NCBI GenBank assembly: GCA_021799325.1
Contig: JAJZAS010000031.1
Span: 1 to 10,706, forward strand
DNA length: 10,706 nucleotides
Source: Bacillota bacterium
GTDB taxonomy: Bacteria > Bacillota > Bacilli > Alicyclobacillales > SLC66
Direction: 5' to 3'
Shown here: positions 1 through 6,715 of the stretch, in pieces
Layout of the letters: every line of letters starts with the position of its first letter
Numbering within the stretch: position 1 is the stretch's first letter
Notes under the pieces: model-generated
Database searches by the model: none
Seen by the model: the letters and a program-made list of their open reading frames with translations, nothing else
What the model was told of the DNA's origin: nothing
Translations under genes and position numbers: made by a program

Positions 1-542
1 TCCCCTTCCAGCATATCCAAGATTCCTTGTTTCTCGATCAAGAAAGCGAGCATAGGCGCAATCAGTTCCAAGGATTCAAGCGCAACAGGAGAAAAATCCT
101 CCTCATCCCCACCAGCGATGAAAATCGCGCCTACCGTCACGCCTCTATGAGTGATCGGGATGACTGCCGCCTTCTTCAGTCCCAACTCTCTCCATACCCG
201 GTGACTGAATTCTCCCAGCTGATAATGCGCTTTGTCTTCATCGCGATCAATCCTGATGGTCTCGTTCCTTATGTATACATAGGAAATCAGGTTGTTTTCG
301 GGCAAAAGTGGGAATTCCGCCTCCAGAATCCCCAATCTTTCATATCCCTTAATGGAATTAGCCCGGATCGAATTGTGTACGGTATCAATTTTAAAGATTC
401 CCGCCACTCGCCACGGTAACTTGGCAATCAGTTGTAGTTCAATTTCGCTAAGCGAATCGGCAGCCTGTAGCAGCCGAACCCATTCCAGCATCCGTTGTTG
501 CCATTGCGGACCGCGGGAATCCCTCTCTGTTGTTCCATTCAT
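1..542 (-). CDS. GAF-domain protein, N-terminal part (runs off left edge)
   Basis: An open frame starts with ATG at 542 and continues without a stop to the window edge, giving about 180 residues. A stop codon lies three codons upstream of the ATG, and a GAGGG ribosome site sits about 9 bases before it, so the start is well supported. Residues from about 20 on look like a single GAF sensory domain. A core containing VAGIFKID is followed by a variable middle with SYVYIRNETIRID. The typical late strand-turn-strand AAVIPITHRGVTVGAIFIAG comes next, and then the helix ALESLELIAPMLAFLIEK. GAF domains bind small ligands such as nucleotides, haem or other cofactors and usually drive an output domain. 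That output would lie to the left of the window (kinase, GGDEF, HD or HTH are all possible). The gene begins 17 bases after the flavin reductase stop and its ribosome site lies in that gap, so the two are probably cotranscribed. Domain call fairly sure; function unknown. Confidence 0.75.
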   Translation of the reverse strand, partial: MNGTTERDSRGPQWQQRMLEWVRLLQAADSLSEIELQLIAKLPWRVAGIFKIDTVHNSIRANSIKGYERLGILEAEFPLLPENNLISYVYIRNETIRIDRDEDKAHYQLGEFSHRVWRELGLKKAAVIPITHRGVTVGAIFIAGGDEEDFSPVALESLELIAPMLAFLIEKQGILDMLEG

Positions 543-559
543 GAATGGTTATCCCTCAA

Positions 560-1039
560 TTATCCCCCGTAATAGAACCCAGTCTCCGCAAGGGTCATGG
601 GCTTGCCTTCACGATGAACACCTGCATTGACGACTTCCCCAATGAAAATCGTGTGGTCCCCGGATTTATTGACATCAATGACCTTACACTCAAACCAGGA
701 TAGCGCGTCATTCAAAATTGGGCATCCTGTAGTGGGGCCGTGCTCAAAGGCAATGTCACCAAACTTGTTGCCGACTCGATGGATCGGTTTAAAAAATGCC
801 ATCGCCAGCTCTTTTTGTCCTGTCTCTAATATACTGACGCTAAACACTTGACTGGCTTCGATCCACTCTTCTGAAGTCGTGCCTTTTTTTGCCCCAAGTA
901 CGACAAGAGGCGGTTCAAAAGAGGTTTGTGTCAGCCAATTTCCCGTAAACGCGCTCACTTCATCATCCTGTTTGACGCCAACCACATACAGTCCGTAGGA
1001 AATTCCGCGCAAGGCTGTCTTTCTCGCCTGGTCATCCAT
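560..1039 (-). CDS. Flavin reductase-like FMN-binding split-barrel protein
   Basis: The product has 159 residues, the usual size for stand-alone flavin reductases of the HpaC/PheA2 group. Family features are visible in order. An N-terminal stretch AFTGNWLTQTSFEPPLVV (30-47) matches the common pattern in which a small-residue loop contacts the flavin phosphate and a P-P-L strand follows. FSVSILETGQKELA (66-79) follows. Near the C-terminus SGDHTIFIGEVV (126-137) is the signature strand of the family. Such proteins bind FMN or FAD and either pass NAD(P)H electrons to free flavin for a partner monooxygenase or act as flavoredoxins. No partner oxygenase is in view, so the substrate is unknown. The ATG at 1039 has AGAGGTG about 7 bases upstream. 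The gene is divergent from fabH and is followed closely by the GAF gene. Family assignment is firm; the cellular role is open. Confidence 0.85.
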   Translation of the reverse strand: MDDQARKTALRGISYGLYVVGVKQDDEVSAFTGNWLTQTSFEPPLVVLGAKKGTTSEEWIEASQVFSVSILETGQKELAMAFFKPIHRVGNKFGDIAFEHGPTTGCPILNDALSWFECKVIDVNKSGDHTIFIGEVVNAGVHREGKPMTLAETGFYYGG

Positions 1040-1064
1040 GGTGGAACACCTCTTTTTTTCTTTA

Positions 1065-1093
1065 ATTATACCCGATTATTGAAATTTCAAATA
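1065..1093 (-). promoter_or_regulatory. Candidate sigma-A promoter for flavin reductase/GAF operon
   Basis: On the minus strand a perfect TATAAT box lies at 1070-1065, 26 bases before the ATG at 1039, which puts the start of transcription near 1058. At a 17-base spacing the -35 position (1093-1088) reads TATTTG, a poor match. A better TTGAAA at 1090-1085 is only 14 bases away, which is too close. The promoter may therefore be weak or activator-assisted. It overlaps the -35 of the divergent fabH promoter. Confidence 0.5.
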
Positions 1094-1107
1094 TGACCTA
1101 CTATTAT
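1079..1107 (+). promoter_or_regulatory. Sigma-A promoter of fabH
   Basis: TTGAAA (1079-1084) is followed by a spacer of exactly 17 bases and TATTAT (1102-1107). This is five of six matches to consensus in each box. Transcription would start near 1114, leaving a leader of about 60 bases before the fabH start at 1174. The -10 and start point lie within a FapR-like operator. Confidence 0.65.
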
Positions 1108-1122
1108 GACCAGGTTATATAT
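1102..1122. promoter_or_regulatory. Candidate FapR operator over the fabH promoter
   Basis: Read on the minus strand, this stretch contains TATAACCTGGTCATAAT. The core ACCTGGTC and the right flank TAAT match the Bacillus/Staphylococcus FapR operator as I remember it (ATTAGTACCTGGTCTTAAT): about 14 of 19 positions. FapR represses fatty-acid synthesis genes, including fabH in Bacillus subtilis, and is released by malonyl-CoA. The site covers the -10 box and the expected transcription start of fabH, where a repressor would block polymerase. The consensus is from memory and no fapR gene is in the window, so this is a strong candidate rather than a proven site. Confidence 0.6.
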
Positions 1123-1173
1123 TATAATAAAAAGTATAAACCTTTTCCCCACCAACTTGGAGGTGTCGTATTC

Positions 1174-2151
1174 TTGTATCGATCAATCATCCGAGGAATC
1201 GGTTCTCACCTTCCTCACAACCGACTGACAAATGCTGATTTAGAGAAAATGGTAGACACTTCAGACGCATGGATCACTTCCCGTACTGGCATCAGTGAGC
1301 GGCGCATCGCATCGCCTGGCGAAGCCACATCCGACTTTGCCACTGAAGCAGCGAGAAAGGCGATGGAACAAGCTGGAATTTCAGCCGAGGATATTGAAAT
1401 GGTCATGGTTGCAACCGAAACCCCTGATTATCTTTTCCCTCCTGTGGCGGTCCTTGTTCAGCATCGTCTCGGACTTAAAAATGCGGGCGTCATGGATATT
1501 CACGCCACTTGTGCAGGGTTTATCACCGCACTGCAAACGGCCGATCAATATATCCGTTCCGGAATGTATCAAAACATTCTGGTGATTGGCGCCGATACGC
1601 TTTCCCGTTTTACTGATTACACCGACCGATCCACCTGCATTCTATTTGCTGACGGTGCGGGAGCTCTCGTGGTATCCCGGAGTGAAACCGATGATGTTGG
1701 TATTATCCACACTGCGACTCACGCCAATGGCGAACATGTGCAGAGCCTGTTAATCCCTAGCGGTGGTAGTTTGGATCCGTTTAATCCGAACAAAGAACAA
1801 AAGACCACTATGTATATGGATGGACCCAAAATTTTCAAACTGGCAGTCTCTGTCATGTCAGAAACCGCCAGAGAAGTGCTAGATAAGAGCGGATATACCG
1901 TGGATCAGGTGAATTTCCTCATTCCTCACCAGGCGAATCAGCGCATCATTGATGCCGTGGCTAAGAACATGGATGTTCCCCCAGAAAAAGTAATCAGCAA
2001 CATCAAGTATGTAGGCAATAATTCATCCGCCACTATTCCCATCGCCATTGATGCCAACATGAAAGCGGGCAAGATCAAAAAGGGTGACACCCTGTTGCTT
2101 GTCGCATTTGGCGCAGGACTTATCTGGGGCGGCGCGCTAATCAAAATTTGA
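1174..2151 (+). CDS. fabH: Beta-ketoacyl-ACP synthase III (FabH)
   Basis: FabH condenses acetyl-CoA or a branched acyl-CoA primer with malonyl-ACP, the first step of type II fatty-acid synthesis in the cytoplasm. I choose the TTG at 1174. GGAGGTG (1159-1165) lies 8 bases upstream, and the resulting start MYRSIIRGIGSHLP matches other FabH proteins. The frame is open back to an ATG at 1093, but that lies upstream of the predicted transcription start. The product has 325 residues, a normal length. The catalytic triad is visible: Cys113 in IHATCAGF, His252 in PHQANQR and Asn282 in VGNNSSATIP. The 30-residue gap from His to Asn is the same as in E. coli FabH. The Asn motif is slightly unusual, NNSSAT where NTSAAS is common. 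The C-terminal LVAFGAGLIWGGALIKI is also typical. The gene stands alone, without fabF or acpP, divergent from the flavin reductase and convergent with rnpB. Regulation by FapR is suggested by the operator upstream. Confidence 0.95.
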   Translation: MYRSIIRGIGSHLPHNRLTNADLEKMVDTSDAWITSRTGISERRIASPGEATSDFATEAARKAMEQAGISAEDIEMVMVATETPDYLFPPVAVLVQHRLGLKNAGVMDIHATCAGFITALQTADQYIRSGMYQNILVIGADTLSRFTDYTDRSTCILFADGAGALVVSRSETDDVGIIHTATHANGEHVQSLLIPSGGSLDPFNPNKEQKTTMYMDGPKIFKLAVSVMSETAREVLDKSGYTVDQVNFLIPHQANQRIIDAVAKNMDVPPEKVISNIKYVGNNSSATIPIAIDANMKAGKIKKGDTLLLVAFGAGLIWGGALIKI

Positions 2152-2173
2152 CAATCCTACGAAAGAGAAAGAA

Positions 2174-2210
2174 ACGAAACCCCTGCATATCCTTTATGCA
2201 GGGGTTTCGT
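2174..2210 (-). terminator. Rho-independent terminator of rnpB, possibly shared with fabH
   Basis: A perfect 15-base-pair stem (2174-2188 with 2196-2210) closes a 7-base loop, with CCCC/GGGG in the middle of the stem. On the minus strand the stem is followed by a T-rich run (TTCTTTCTCTTTC), so it fits termination of rnpB, whose last helix ends one base upstream. On the plus strand there is no T run after the hairpin. A weaker effect on fabH transcripts, or 3'-end protection, is possible because fabH stops 22 bases before it. Confidence 0.8.
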
Positions 2211-2618
2211 CTAAGGAAGTAAGCCTGTAAGCCGAGTTTTGTTCCCCTTGTGCTGATAACGGCTTCGATCAGCCTCGCACGATTGGGGTGGCAATCATCT
2301 ATCTAGGCGAATTGTTGCCAATCCGCTCGAGCGACCTACCCGAATGCACGGCGGGCCACCGTCTCGCATTCCTATCCGGTCTTGCTCCAGGTGGGGTTTA
2401 CCTAGCCGATGCGTCACCGCACCGCTGGTGCGCTCTTACCGCACCGTTGCATCCTTGCCTGAGCCTTATTGGCCATCGGCGGTCTACATGTCTGTGGCAC
2501 TATCCTTAGGATTGCTCCCACTGGGCGTTACCCAGCACCCTGCCCTGTAGAGCTCGGACTTTCCTCTCGCGCGATCTTTCGATACTGCGCCAGCGATTAC
2601 CCAGCTTACTTCCTTAAC
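2211..2618 (-). ncRNA. rnpB: RNase P RNA, bacterial type A
   Basis: This is the catalytic RNA that trims the 5' leader of tRNA precursors, working with the RnpA protein. The termini form a perfect 13-base-pair P1 helix (2616-2604 with 2224-2212). The universal core GAGGAAAGTCC is at 2566-2556. Later come GATGGCC, GGTAAACCCCACC, AGATAGATGATTGCC and the 3' core GAACAAAACTCGGCTTACAG, all universal or near-universal RNase P segments. The specificity domain is of type A. It has CAGGGCAGGGTGC followed by GGTAACGCCC, then GGTGCGGTAAGAGCGCACC (P13/P14) and GGAGCAAGACC, all nearly as in E. coli. The P5.1/P10.1/P15.1 features of Bacillus type B are not evident. The 5' part (GGGTAATCGCTG) and the P19 region resemble Bacillus. 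Ends are estimated from P1; the total is about 408 bases. Confidence 0.95.
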
Positions 2619-2624
2619 TGATTT

Positions 2625-2653
2625 ATTGAAACACATTTCACACTTCATTTCAA
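2625..2653 (-). promoter_or_regulatory. Candidate rnpB promoter
   Basis: On the minus strand TTGAAA (2653-2648), 17 bases and TTCAAT (2630-2625) predict a start at about 2618, exactly the G before the P1 helix of the RNase P RNA. The -10 box matches only four of six positions, so the call rests mainly on the fit of position. It lies between the trmK stop (2688) and rnpB. Confidence 0.45.
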
Positions 2654-2687
2654 TTGTAAAGTATCCCATTTTATCTGTAGTGGAACG

Positions 2688-3446
2688 TTAACGGGACTGC
2701 CACTCAAGGAGCGCCTCAACGTACGAGTACCAGTGATCTTTTTGTGCCATAGCAGCCTTTGTCCTGGCTTGCTCTAATTGCATCAATATTCCCTTCATTT
2801 TATCAATTTCCTTTTGAAGAAATTCAGCGAATACTAAATCCTCATGGTGGTGGATCACATCTCCATAATCAAAACCAATTTTTGTAGGTAACGGCAATTC
2901 AGGATACCCCCTGTATGCCTGATCAAAATCGACACCAGTCAGCGTAGTCGGTGGCATGAGTTTGAGGCAATTGTAAATCAGGCCACGATCCTGAATCCAG
3001 CGATCATCAGTGATCTGGTATCCGGTAAGGTAGGCAAAAAAACGGATCAGTCCTGAATCTTCCATCGGTTGCAAAATCAATTCCGGTAAATCCATCTTTA
3101 AAATCTCAAGCGCATGCGCGGTGGTAAGGATTTTCCAAATCATTTTCCCACCCATGCCCGCAATGACAACGGTATTCGCTTCTCCAGGAAAAACCGGCGT
3201 CAGTCCATCCCCAAAACGAGCTTCCAGGCGATCACGATACAAAGAACGTTCAAATGCCGACTTCACCGTTAGAAATGGCCCCTCTGCCACTTCTACCGCA
3301 ATAGCCCTATCCATGATCTTCTTTTCTATCAAGGTAAGCGGCACCAATCCATGATCACTTCCGACATCTACCACGCAAAAAGCCCGGGAAACCATATGGA
3401 CAATCATTTTTAATCTTTCCGGAAGTTCGCGAACATCACTTGTCAA
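2688..3446 (-). CDS. trmK: tRNA (adenine(22)-N1)-methyltransferase TrmK
   Basis: TrmK (YqfN in Bacillus) methylates N1 of adenine 22 in tRNAs with S-adenosylmethionine. The Rossmann-type methyltransferase motifs are visible: motif I VVDVGSDHGLVPL (25-37), the acidic VEVAEGP (51-57), FGDGL (78-82), and the family signature VIAGMGG (94-100) followed later by ILQPM. The last 50 residues look like the C-terminal helical coiled-coil arm (FAEFLQKEIDKMKGILMQLE). I choose TTG at 3446 because TAGGAG lies 8 bases upstream, and because this puts 26 residues before motif I, as in B. subtilis. A GTG at 3485 with GAGGA upstream would add 13 residues and is the alternative. The gene follows sigA, as in Bacillus, but is separated from it by a terminator. 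The yqfO partner gene usual downstream is missing; rnpB is there instead. Confidence 0.88.
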   Translation of the reverse strand: MTSDVRELPERLKMIVHMVSRAFCVVDVGSDHGLVPLTLIEKKIMDRAIAVEVAEGPFLTVKSAFERSLYRDRLEARFGDGLTPVFPGEANTVVIAGMGGKMIWKILTTAHALEILKMDLPELILQPMEDSGLIRFFAYLTGYQITDDRWIQDRGLIYNCLKLMPPTTLTGVDFDQAYRGYPELPLPTKIGFDYGDVIHHHEDLVFAEFLQKEIDKMKGILMQLEQARTKAAMAQKDHWYSYVEALLEWQSR

Positions 3447-3536
3447 TCGTTTTTCTCCTAACAGCGAATTCACTTGCCAAACCACATGATCCTCGACTGA
3501 GCGGTCGGTCGGGTACGATAAGAATCCTAACCCTCC

Positions 3537-3565
3537 AAAAAAGCAGCTGCAAGAACAGCAGCTGC
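3537..3565 (-). terminator. Rho-independent terminator after sigA
   Basis: On the minus strand GCAGCTGC (3565-3558), a 7-base loop TGTTCTT and a second GCAGCTGC (3550-3543) form an 8-base-pair GC-rich stem followed directly by six T residues (3542-3537). It starts 12 bases after the sigA stop. It should end most of the dnaG-sigA transcript before trmK. I see no clear promoter for trmK in the remaining 90 bases, so readthrough may supply it. Confidence 0.85.
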
Positions 3566-3577
3566 GGAAACTACATT

Positions 3578-4729
3578 TTATTCAAGGAAATCCTTAAGAC
3601 GCTTGCTTCTGCTTGGGTGACGCAATTTCCGCAGCGCCTTTGCCTCAATTTGACGAATGCGTTCACGAGTAACGCCAAACACCTTACCCACTTCTTCAAG
3701 CGTCCTCGTCCTGCCGTCATCCAGACCGAAACGGAGCCGTAACACATTCTCCTCCCGTTCGGTTAACGTATCGAGAACATCCTCCAACTGCTCTTTCAAC
3801 AATTCGTAAGCAGCCGCATCAGCAGGCGCCAGCGCATCTTCATCCGGTATAAAATCACCAAGATGGGAATCGTCTTCTTCACCAATTGGTGTTTCGAGTG
3901 AGACAGGTTCTTGCGCGATCTTCTGAATCTCCCGTACTTTCTCCGGACTCATATCCATTTCCTGTGCAATTTCCTCGGCACTTGGCTCACGTCCCAATTC
4001 CTGCAACAGTTGCCTGGAAATACGGATTAGCTTGTTGATCGTTTCGACCATATGAACGGGGATACGAATCGTACGAGCCTGATCGGCGATGGCCCTTGTA
4101 ATGGCCTGACGAATCCACCATGTGGCATACGTACTGAACTTATAGCCTTTGCGATAGTCGAACTTCTCCACCGCTTTAATCAATCCCATATTACCTTCCT
4201 GAATCAGGTCAAGGAAAAGCATTCCTCTTCCCACATAACGCTTTGCAATGCTGACCACAAGACGCAAGTTGGCTTCCGCCAAGCGGCGTTTCGCCTCTTC
4301 ATCCCCATCTTCAATGCGTTTCGCGAGTTCAATCTCTTCTTCCGCAGACAAAAGCGGCACTCTGCCAATTTCTTTCAGGTACATTCGCACCGGATCATTG
4401 ATCTTCACGCCTGGTGGGACACTGAGGTCATTCAGATCGAACTCTTCATCAGGTTGATTGTCATCGGTCATATCCTGCTCTTCGAGTTCCTCAATGTCGT
4501 CGTTATCCTCATCTAGGTCGTCGGTTTCGTTCAGCACCTCGATCCCGTGATCACTTAGCTGATCAAGAAAGTCCTCAAATTGATCGCTTTCCAAATCAAA
4601 GGAAGCCATTCGGGTGACAATCTCCTGGTAATTCAAAAACCCCCGTTTTTTCCCCGAGGAGAGAAGATGATCCCTTACATCCTCAAGCGTTTCCCCTAAC
4701 CGCGCGTCATCCTGTCTTTCTTTACTCAT
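3578..4729 (-). CDS. sigA: Primary RNA polymerase sigma factor SigA (RpoD)
   Basis: This is the housekeeping sigma-70 factor, directing RNA polymerase to -35/-10 promoters. With ATG at 4729 (GGGGGAG about 5 bases upstream) it has 383 residues, close to the 371 of B. subtilis. Order of parts: region 1.1 (about 10-65), a strongly acidic linker (68-97), region 1.2 (DLSVPPGVKINDPVRMYLKE, 101-120), region 2.1-2.2 (150-188), and region 2.3-2.4 with the promoter-melting and -10 recognition helix FDYRKGYKFSTYATWWIRQA (190-209). Region 3 and the sigma finger (DDSHLGDF, 286-293) follow, then region 4.2 with the -35 helix-turn-helix TLEEVGKVFGVTRERIRQIE (343-362). From region 1.2 on it is nearly identical to Bacillus SigA. 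An upstream in-frame ATG at 4747 overlaps the dnaG stop (ATGA) but has a poor ribosome site. Cotranscribed with dnaG. Confidence 0.98.
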   Translation of the reverse strand: MSKERQDDARLGETLEDVRDHLLSSGKKRGFLNYQEIVTRMASFDLESDQFEDFLDQLSDHGIEVLNETDDLDEDNDDIEELEEQDMTDDNQPDEEFDLNDLSVPPGVKINDPVRMYLKEIGRVPLLSAEEEIELAKRIEDGDEEAKRRLAEANLRLVVSIAKRYVGRGMLFLDLIQEGNMGLIKAVEKFDYRKGYKFSTYATWWIRQAITRAIADQARTIRIPVHMVETINKLIRISRQLLQELGREPSAEEIAQEMDMSPEKVREIQKIAQEPVSLETPIGEEDDSHLGDFIPDEDALAPADAAAYELLKEQLEDVLDTLTEREENVLRLRFGLDDGRTRTLEEVGKVFGVTRERIRQIEAKALRKLRHPSRSKRLKDFLE

Positions 4730-4743
4730 CTTCGCTCCCCCTT

Positions 4744-6609
4744 TCATTCCTGAAAAACCCCCAAACGTACAACGTGCCGATTGATCTCACTCCACTTGGT
4801 TCTCAGTATCAAAAGTTGGTTACCCAGTTGCCGCATCTCCTCAACTTCTCCACGCTCGGTGGCCATCTTCAATTTTTCCACCACCTCCTGCATGGACTTC
4901 TCTATTTCCCCGCCAATTAAGCATTGAATGTAATCGTCAATTTCCTGTTGGGAGTGACGGGTATCCATCCCTTCATCGCTTGCTGCCTGCAATAAACCGG
5001 TGGTAAACCCGAGTAAATTGGGATCATCCAGAAAGTTCAAGAAAAGCTCTGGATCAGGCTTGTCATGGTCCATATAAAACTGGTATAAATAGGCTTGTAA
5101 GGCACTGTGTATAGGCACAGAAAACTCATTTTTCAACTGCTGCTGCACTTGTTTTGCTACTTCGACATCGAGTAACATATACGTAAGCAATCGCTTCTCA
5201 GAAATTATTATTTTATTGTCTACAGGAAGCGGTGGCTCGTTGTCCTTAATCGCAGGTATACGGCTCAAAGTATTCCACGATTTCCCTGTCTTATCCGCCG
5301 CCTGCTTTCTTTGTTGCGCAGCCAATTGTTTCAACAGGTCCTCGCGTAGTGCGGAAATTGGCATATTATATGTTTTGCTTAAGGATTCGAGTGCAGCCTC
5401 ACGTTCAATAGAACTTCCTTCTTTTGCGATGACGACGATGGCATCGCGGATGTATCCAATCCTGCCCCGCCCCATGTGTTCGGGATGTTCGTGAGTCAGC
5501 TGAGATAGTTGGTACGCTAGCGCTCGCTTGCCTTTGTCTACAAGCTCCTGCCAAGCTTCAGCCCCGTTTTCGCGTATCCATTCGTCGGGATCCTTGCCAT
5601 TTGGCAACTCGACTACCCGCACATCAATTCCTACTTCTTTCAGTACTTGGAGCGAACGCATCGCGGCCTTTTGCCCCGCAGCATCACCATCGTAAAGAAG
5701 TAACGCCTCTTCTCCCACTCGCTTGATCAACCCCGCCTGTTCCGGGGTAAGTGCGGTACCAAGTCCTGCGACCGCATTCGTGATCCCGTGTTGATGAAAG
5801 GAAATCACATCCATATAGCCTTCAAGCAGTATGACCTGTCCTGTTTGGCGGATTTTTTGCCGTGCCTTGGCAATTCCGTACAGGATTCTGCCTTTGTGGA
5901 AAAGTTCCGTTTCGCTGGTATTCAGGTATTTTGGTTGCTCATCCCCTAAAGTTCTGGCACCAAAGCCGATGACCCGGCCCTGAAGGTCCCATATGGGAAA
6001 CATCACCCGTTGGCGATAGCGATCCCTCAGTTCTCCAGTCACTCCCACATGAGCAACACCTGACATCATTAGGTCGTCAGCAGAGAAGCCTCTTTTCAAG
6101 AGAAAGTTCGTGAGCAGGCGTTCTTCATTTGGCGCATAGCCAAGCTGAAATTGCGCCATCGTTTTTTTTGTCAATCCCCTATTCAAAAAATAGGAAAGAC
6201 CTTGCATTCCCACATCCAGATTCATTAGAATATGGTTGTAATACTTCGCAGCTAGTTCATGGATGGCCAGCAGGTTTTTGCGAAGGCCACCATCACCGGG
6301 CTGTGAGTCGTCAATGACAGCAGGCATTGTCAAATGGTATTTCTCCGCCAATTGGTTCGTTGCCTGATAAAACGTCAATTGTTCCATTTCCATGAGAAAA
6401 GTAATGGCCGTACCACCTGCGCCACAGCCAAAGCAATAATAGAACCCCTTGCCTGGCGTCACGTGAAATGACGGTGTTTTCTCTGAATGGAATGGACAGA
6501 GCCCTACGTAAGACCGTCCACTGCGTTTAAGCCGGACGTATTCAGACACGACATCTACAATGTCGACCTTTTCACGCAAGAGAGCAATGAACTCTTCAGG
6601 AATGCGCAT
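4744..6609 (-). CDS. dnaG: DNA primase DnaG
   Basis: DnaG makes RNA primers for Okazaki fragments and restart, working with the replicative helicase at the fork. The start is ATG at 6609, giving MRIPEEFIALLREKVDIV, which matches primase N-termini; AGGAG lies 11 bases upstream. The product has 621 residues, typical for Firmicutes. The N-terminal CHC2 zinc finger is complete: Cys38, His41, Cys59, Cys62 (CPFH to CFGC). The RNA polymerase/TOPRIM core has catalytic Glu263 in LLEGYMD and the metal-binding Asp307 and Asp309 in YDGDAAG. The rest, after about residue 440, is the less conserved helicase-binding domain. The frame is open for another 84 codons upstream to 6861, but that stretch looks like leader DNA rather than protein. 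The gene ends 14 bases before sigA. Unlike B. subtilis, no yqxD gene lies upstream. Confidence 0.97.
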   Translation of the reverse strand: MRIPEEFIALLREKVDIVDVVSEYVRLKRSGRSYVGLCPFHSEKTPSFHVTPGKGFYYCFGCGAGGTAITFLMEMEQLTFYQATNQLAEKYHLTMPAVIDDSQPGDGGLRKNLLAIHELAAKYYNHILMNLDVGMQGLSYFLNRGLTKKTMAQFQLGYAPNEERLLTNFLLKRGFSADDLMMSGVAHVGVTGELRDRYRQRVMFPIWDLQGRVIGFGARTLGDEQPKYLNTSETELFHKGRILYGIAKARQKIRQTGQVILLEGYMDVISFHQHGITNAVAGLGTALTPEQAGLIKRVGEEALLLYDGDAAGQKAAMRSLQVLKEVGIDVRVVELPNGKDPDEWIRENGAEAWQELVDKGKRALAYQLSQLTHEHPEHMGRGRIGYIRDAIVVIAKEGSSIEREAALESLSKTYNMPISALREDLLKQLAAQQRKQAADKTGKSWNTLSRIPAIKDNEPPLPVDNKIIISEKRLLTYMLLDVEVAKQVQQQLKNEFSVPIHSALQAYLYQFYMDHDKPDPELFLNFLDDPNLLGFTTGLLQAASDEGMDTRHSQQEIDDYIQCLIGGEIEKSMQEVVEKLKMATERGEVEEMRQLGNQLLILRTKWSEINRHVVRLGVFQE

Positions 6610-6688
6610 GAAGAATGGAACTCCTCTCCTTTGTCGAAAAGCCTTTTGACGCTGGTAGCGGTTGTTCCCCGCGCTTATAGTAGAATTA

Positions 6689-6715
6689 TTTCGCCAAAGT
6701 TCTACATTTTCCTTC
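6689..6715 (-). promoter_or_regulatory. Candidate sigma-H promoter for dnaG-sigA
   Basis: On the minus strand GAAGGAAAA (6715-6707) fits the sigma-H -35 pattern RNAGGAWWW at every position. After 11 bases, GGCGAAA (6695-6689) matches the -10 pattern RNNGAAT at six of seven positions. Transcription would start about 70 bases before dnaG. In B. subtilis the dnaG-sigA operon is known to carry a sigma-H promoter active at the onset of sporulation. A TACTATAAG stretch just downstream (about 6682-6674) could be a sigma-A -10 box, but no good -35 accompanies it. Confidence 0.5.

Noticed and set aside
1093..1173. N-terminal extension of fabH from ATG at 1093
   Set aside because: It overlaps the predicted -10 box and operator, has no ribosome site, and adds 27 residues unlike any FabH. 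TTG at 1174 has a strong ribosome site and matches the family start.
2288..2669. Short reading frames within and beside the RNase P RNA
   Set aside because: They fall in a structured RNA gene with no ribosome sites or protein-like composition.
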